64,000 bases of DNA from RGIG6165 sp045538835. GTDB taxonomy: Bacteria > Bacillota > Clostridia > Oscillospirales > Feifaniaceae. The stretch is from the NCBI GenBank assembly GCA_045538835.1, contig JAZQEF010000018.1, forward strand, positions 248,001 through 312,000, written 5' to 3'. The position numbers and the translations under genes were made by a program. Positions 61,258 through 64,000 of the stretch are shown one piece after another. Every line of letters starts with the position of its first letter. Within the stretch, counting starts at the first letter, position 1. The notes under the pieces were generated by a model. That model was not told where the DNA came from. It ran no database searches and saw nothing but the letters and a program-made list of their open reading frames with translations.

Positions 61258-61269
61258 AAAAATCACCTA

Positions 61270-62316
61270 CTATAAATTAGTGTATGCTTCCGATTCAGGC
61301 TTGATATCGATCTTCCAACCTGTCAGTTTTGCGGCAAGACGCGCATTCTGACCTTCTTTACCGATAGCAAGTGAAAGCTGATTGTCGGGAACGACTGCTC
61401 TGCAGTTCTTTTCACCCGCTGCCACAAATACATTGACAACATTCGCAGGTGAAAGCGACTGTGCAATGTAATCGCCCGGATCGTCATAATAACGAACTAT
61501 ATCTATCTTCTCACCCTTAAGTTCACCCACTATTGAAGCAACTCGCGAACCCTTGGGACCGATGCATGAACCGATAGGATCAATGTTCTCATCTTCTGTA
61601 TAAACCGCGATTTTCGTTCTGCTGCCCGCTTCTCTCGCTATTGACTTGATGATTACCGAACCGTCCTGAATTTCAGGAACTTCAATTTCAAAGAGTCTTT
61701 TCACAAGACCGGGATGCGTTCTTGATATCTTTACAAGAGGACCCCTGCTTGTTTCCCTGACCTCAACAACGTATACCTTGATATGATCGCCTACCTGGAA
61801 ACGTTCGCCCGGTATCTGTTCGCTTGCCATAAGATAAACCGGTGTCTTATTTATTTCTATGCAGATATTGTTAGGTTCAACCCTCGTAACAACACCTGAG
61901 AGAATTTCGTTTTCTCTGCTCTGAAATTCCTGGTATATTATACCTCTTTCGGCTTCGCGTATGCCCTGAGTTATAACATTCTTTGCCGCATGAGCCGCAA
62001 TTCTCGAAAATTCCTTTACTTTCTTTTCTATTCTTACGGTATCACCGATGCTGTACTTCTTTGCATAGGTGTGCGCTTCTTCAAGATCCATCTCGACAAG
62101 CGGATTTTCAACAGTTTCAACGACCTGCATTTCCACATATGCCTTGACTGAGTTCTTTTCTTCATTCAACTCGACAACAAGATTATCTCCTGCACCAAGT
62201 TCCTTTTTGTAAGCCGTTACAAGCGCAGCCTGGAGTTTATCTATAAGTATTTCTTTGGGAATACCTTTCTCCTTACTAAGCTCAGCTATTGCCGCGAAAA
62301 GTTCTTTGTTCTGCAT
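61270..62316 (-). CDS. nusA: Transcription elongation/termination factor NusA
   Basis: This 348-residue protein has the N-terminal RNA polymerase-binding domain (ELFAAIAELSKEKGIPKEILIDKL, key part EKGIPKE), the S1 domain (ILSGVVTRVEPNNICIEI), and two KH domains (DPIGSCIGPKGSRVASIVGEL, key part GPKGSRV; and AIGKEGQNARLAAKLTGW). It lacks the C-terminal acidic repeats, as in other Firmicutes. It modulates pausing, termination and antitermination. Gene order rimP-nusA-ylxR is standard. Confidence 0.97.
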   Translation of the reverse strand: MQNKELFAAIAELSKEKGIPKEILIDKLQAALVTAYKKELGAGDNLVVELNEEKNSVKAYVEMQVVETVENPLVEMDLEEAHTYAKKYSIGDTVRIEKKVKEFSRIAAHAAKNVITQGIREAERGIIYQEFQSRENEILSGVVTRVEPNNICIEINKTPVYLMASEQIPGERFQVGDHIKVYVVEVRETSRGPLVKISRTHPGLVKRLFEIEVPEIQDGSVIIKSIAREAGSRTKIAVYTEDENIDPIGSCIGPKGSRVASIVGELKGEKIDIVRYYDDPGDYIAQSLSPANVVNVFVAAGEKNCRAVVPDNQLSLAIGKEGQNARLAAKLTGWKIDIKPESEAYTNL

Positions 62317-62326
62317 TTGTTCCTCC

Positions 62327-62782
62327 TTAAAAAACTACCGTCAGTCTTACCGACGCTACATTTTTATTATCAAATGTTATTTCTTTATCTTCTTCGGATA
62401 CGATCAATGTCTCATCGTCTCTGGATACGAGTTTGCCCGTAACTGTCTTTTTTCCGTTTTCTGCTTTGTAGAGAGTGACATCTACCGATGTACCCATATA
62501 TCTCTCAAAATGTTCTGCCTTAGTTAGCATTCTGTCAAGTCCGGCTGACGAGACTTCAAGCACATAACTGTCGGGCACCGGATCCGTTTCATCAAGTATA
62601 GGATCTATCGCCCTTGAGAAGTTTTCACAATCTTCAATTGTGATTCCTTCCTTTTTATCAATATATATGCGCAACACATATGTGCCGCCCTCTTTTTTAT
62701 ACTCGGTATCCCATATTTCAACACCAAGTGCCTGTGCTGTAGGCGCTACAATTTTTTCCACGGTTTTAGCTACTGATGCCAT
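62327..62782 (-). CDS. rimP: Ribosome maturation factor RimP
   Basis: This 151-residue protein starts at ATG 62782, which has CGGAGG upstream; an earlier in-frame ATG at 62827 lies inside the terminator hairpin. It has GVEIWDTEYKKEGGTYVLRIYIDKKEGITIEDCE (key parts YVLRIYID and IEDCE) and VLEVSSAGLDRML with the conserved S(P/A)G.DR motif. RimP helps assemble the 30S subunit. It is the first gene of the operon leading to infB. Confidence 0.95.
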   Translation of the reverse strand: MASVAKTVEKIVAPTAQALGVEIWDTEYKKEGGTYVLRIYIDKKEGITIEDCENFSRAIDPILDETDPVPDSYVLEVSSAGLDRMLTKAEHFERYMGTSVDVTLYKAENGKKTVTGKLVSRDDETLIVSEEDKEITFDNKNVASVRLTVVF

Positions 62783-62800
62783 AGTGTACCTCCGTTTCTC

Positions 62801-62834
62801 AAAAAACAGAGAGTGGGCTTTGCCCACTCTCTGT
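62801..62834 (-). terminator. Terminator of the rpsF-ssb-rpsR operon
   Basis: ACAGAGAGTGGGC (62806-62818) pairs with GCCCACTCTCTGT (62822-62834) across TTT; on the minus strand six T follow. It lies between rpsR and rimP. Confidence 0.88.
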
Positions 62835-62886
62835 ACTCTGCTTTATACAGTATAACACATTTTTTACAATGATGCAATACCTAATT

Positions 62887-63129
62887 TTAGTCATCGCTGA
62901 AAGGCATCAGTGCAACGTGTCTTGCACGCTTGATAGCTGTTGTAAGCTCTCTCTGATGCTTAGCGCATGTACCGGTAACACGTCTGGGAAGAATCTTTGC
63001 ACGCTCTGAAATGTATCTTCTGAGCTTTGCAACATCCTTGTAGTCTATCGCTTCAACTTTTTCAGCGCAGAACTGGCAAGTCTTTCTCTTCATACGACGG
63101 CCATGAGCTACTACTTTATCTCTTTCCAT
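62887..63129 (-). CDS. rpsR: 30S ribosomal protein S18
   Basis: This 80-residue protein has RKTCQFCAEKVEAIDYKD, LRRYISERAKILPRRVTGTCAKHQRELT (key parts YISERGKI-like and PRRVTGTC) and IKRARHVALMPF, all typical of S18. Four Cys may bind zinc. It is the last gene of the rpsF-ssb-rpsR operon and binds S6 in the 30S platform. Confidence 0.98.
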   Translation of the reverse strand: MERDKVVAHGRRMKRKTCQFCAEKVEAIDYKDVAKLRRYISERAKILPRRVTGTCAKHQRELTTAIKRARHVALMPFSDD

Positions 63130-63172
63130 CTTGGTTAATCCTCCTGTAAAATTTTTTGCGACATTCCCTTAT

Positions 63173-63613
63173 TTAGAAGGGCAGATCATCTTGTCCTGAC
63201 AGTTCAAGAAAATCGTCTGTATCGTCGCTGACAAAAGCGGGAGCCGCAGTTTCGGTCGGAACTTCAGTTCTTGCAACAGGTGCGCCTGCATCGCGCTTAC
63301 CTTCCGCAAAGAACACTTCATCTGTTACGACTTCAACGGTCTTCCTGTTGTTTCCATTGTTATCCTGCCATGTACGTGTCTGCAGCGATCCGCTGACCAC
63401 TACCTGCTGACCTTTCTTAAAATACTTGGCAACAAAATCAGCCGTGTTTCTCCAGCATACTATATCAATGAAATCCACATCTCTCGATCCGTCTTTCTTT
63501 GCATAGTTTCTGTTAACTGCAAGTGTAAATGTTGTGACCGACAGATTACTCTGTGTCTGTCTGAGCACTGGATCCGCTGTAAGGCGGCCCATCAACATAA
63601 CCTTATTCAGCAT
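63173..63613 (-). CDS. ssb: Single-stranded DNA-binding protein
   Basis: This 146-residue protein has the OB fold start NKVMLMGRLTADPVLRQTQ, then FIDIVCWRNTADFVAKYFKKGQ and VSGSLQTRTW, and an acidic C-terminal tip DDLPF that recruits replication proteins. It binds single-stranded DNA as a tetramer. It sits in the usual place between rpsF and rpsR. Confidence 0.97.
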   Translation of the reverse strand: MLNKVMLMGRLTADPVLRQTQSNLSVTTFTLAVNRNYAKKDGSRDVDFIDIVCWRNTADFVAKYFKKGQQVVVSGSLQTRTWQDNNGNNRKTVEVVTDEVFFAEGKRDAGAPVARTEVPTETAAPAFVSDDTDDFLELSGQDDLPF

Positions 63614-63624
63614 TTTCTTAACAC

Positions 63625-63915
63625 CTACTTTCTGATAACGATGGAGCGCATGATAGCATCTGTGATCCTGTATCTGCGTTCAAGTTCCTTGATGAACTCA
63701 CCGGGAGCCTTGAACTCTACAAGAACATAGTGGCCCTCTGTCTTATCGTCGATCTCATAAGCGAGCTTACGAAGACCCCAGTCATCGACCTTAACGATCT
63801 CGCCGTTCTTTGAAATAAGATTCTGGAATTTCTCAGATACAGCTGCGACTTCTTCATCTGTCAATGAAGGATTGATAACAAAGATTGTCTCATAGTTTCC
63901 CATTTTCATTTCCAT
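63625..63915 (-). CDS. rpsF: 30S ribosomal protein S6
   Basis: This 96-residue protein has NYETIFVINPSLTDEEVAAV, DDWGLRKLAYEI, EGHYVLVEF and RRYRITDAIMRSIVIRK, as in S6. ATG 63915 has AAGGAGGTG at good distance; the next in-frame ATG codons (63909 and 63903) would also fit the family. It pairs with S18 in the ribosome and in leader-based autoregulation. Confidence 0.97.
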   Translation of the reverse strand: MEMKMGNYETIFVINPSLTDEEVAAVSEKFQNLISKNGEIVKVDDWGLRKLAYEIDDKTEGHYVLVEFKAPGEFIKELERRYRITDAIMRSIVIRK

Positions 63916-63937
63916 TTAAAGCACCTCCTTCTGGACT

Positions 63938-63976
63938 TTGGCCGGTCATTCCGTATGGGTACGGGTCCGCCGGCAA
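63938..63976 (-). promoter_or_regulatory. rpsF: Candidate S6:S18 ribosomal protein leader
   Basis: On the minus strand TTGCCGG and CCGGCCAA can pair around an inner hairpin CCGTA/TACGG with loop CCCA, leaving a CGGACC bulge, about 25-60 bases before rpsF. A bulged stem with this kind of CCG element in this place is the expected form of the S6:S18 autoregulatory leader. Judged by eye only. Confidence 0.5.
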
Positions 63977-64000
63977 GGATACAAAATAATATTATATATT

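Noticed and set aside
1..64000. CRISPR array
   Set aside because: No set of regularly spaced short direct repeats was found; the repeats present are inverted pairs or recombinase duplications.

Overview
The window is a chromosomal piece of an anaerobic, spore-forming member of the Firmicutes, most likely a gut Clostridia of the Oscillospiraceae/Ruminococcaceae type. Sporulation genes (cotJA-cotJB-cotJC, an alpha/beta SASP, a GerA-family germination protein) sit beside anaerobe genes (rnfC/rnfD, pyruvate phosphate dikinase, malic enzyme). The housekeeping operons have Firmicutes-style order (rpsF-ssb-rpsR; rimP-nusA-ylxR-infB).

Layout. (1) 1-17.7 kb is core chromosome: the end of an rnf operon with a Gx transporter and a GerA-like gene, malic enzyme, a DUF3810 protease-like protein, an Lrp regulator, ppdK, a YfbR nucleotidase overlapping a sensor kinase, gap, a ComEA-like protein, a DD-carboxypeptidase homologue that has lost its catalytic motifs, trkA-trkH and yitT. 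(2) 17.74-53.50 kb is one large AT-rich accessory element. (3) 53.5-64 kb is core again: the cotJ operon, a SecB-like protein, an FMN-binding lipoprotein, a SASP, an Mrp ATPase, YaiI, PPIase, a QueG-like protein, infB-ylxR-nusA-rimP and rpsR-ssb-rpsF.

The main result is that the accessory element splits the spore-coat gene cotJC. The body of cotJC lies at 53.5-54.0 kb and loses its family C-terminus at residue ~177. The missing 3' end, with its stop codon, lies 35.7 kb away at 17,670-17,744, in the same orientation and frame. Both junctions carry the core GCTTCRCCRAA as a direct repeat. Just inside each junction is an inverted arm, CCTTAAATTRGTA. Joining the two cotJC parts restores a normal reading frame and a 19-bp palindromic attB. 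This is the signature of a large serine recombinase and resembles the skin and SPbeta elements that leave sporulation genes during spore formation.

The element carries mainly defence genes: a type I restriction operon (HTH, hsdM, hsdS with an extra C-terminal domain, an AbiTii protein, a two-TM protein, hsdR, a YgjP-like peptidase), a PLD/DEAD/DUF3427 helicase broken by one in-frame stop, a Nudix hydrolase, a GmrSD-type DUF262/DUF1524 protein, an autoregulated Fic protein and an OLD-family nuclease. It also holds a DUF960/amidoligase/class II amidotransferase set, a P4-like primase-helicase, two small serine recombinases, and an operon of cytoplasmic WG-repeat and leucine-rich-repeat proteins. 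The promoter of that operon lies between perfect 14-bp inverted repeats beside one of the small recombinases, so it may be an invertible (phase-variable) switch. I see no relaxase or type IV secretion genes. Near its right end the element holds one intact large serine recombinase and two fragments of relatives, interleaved with the Fic and OLD genes, which suggests stepwise accretion of cassettes. I found no tRNA, rRNA or CRISPR array.
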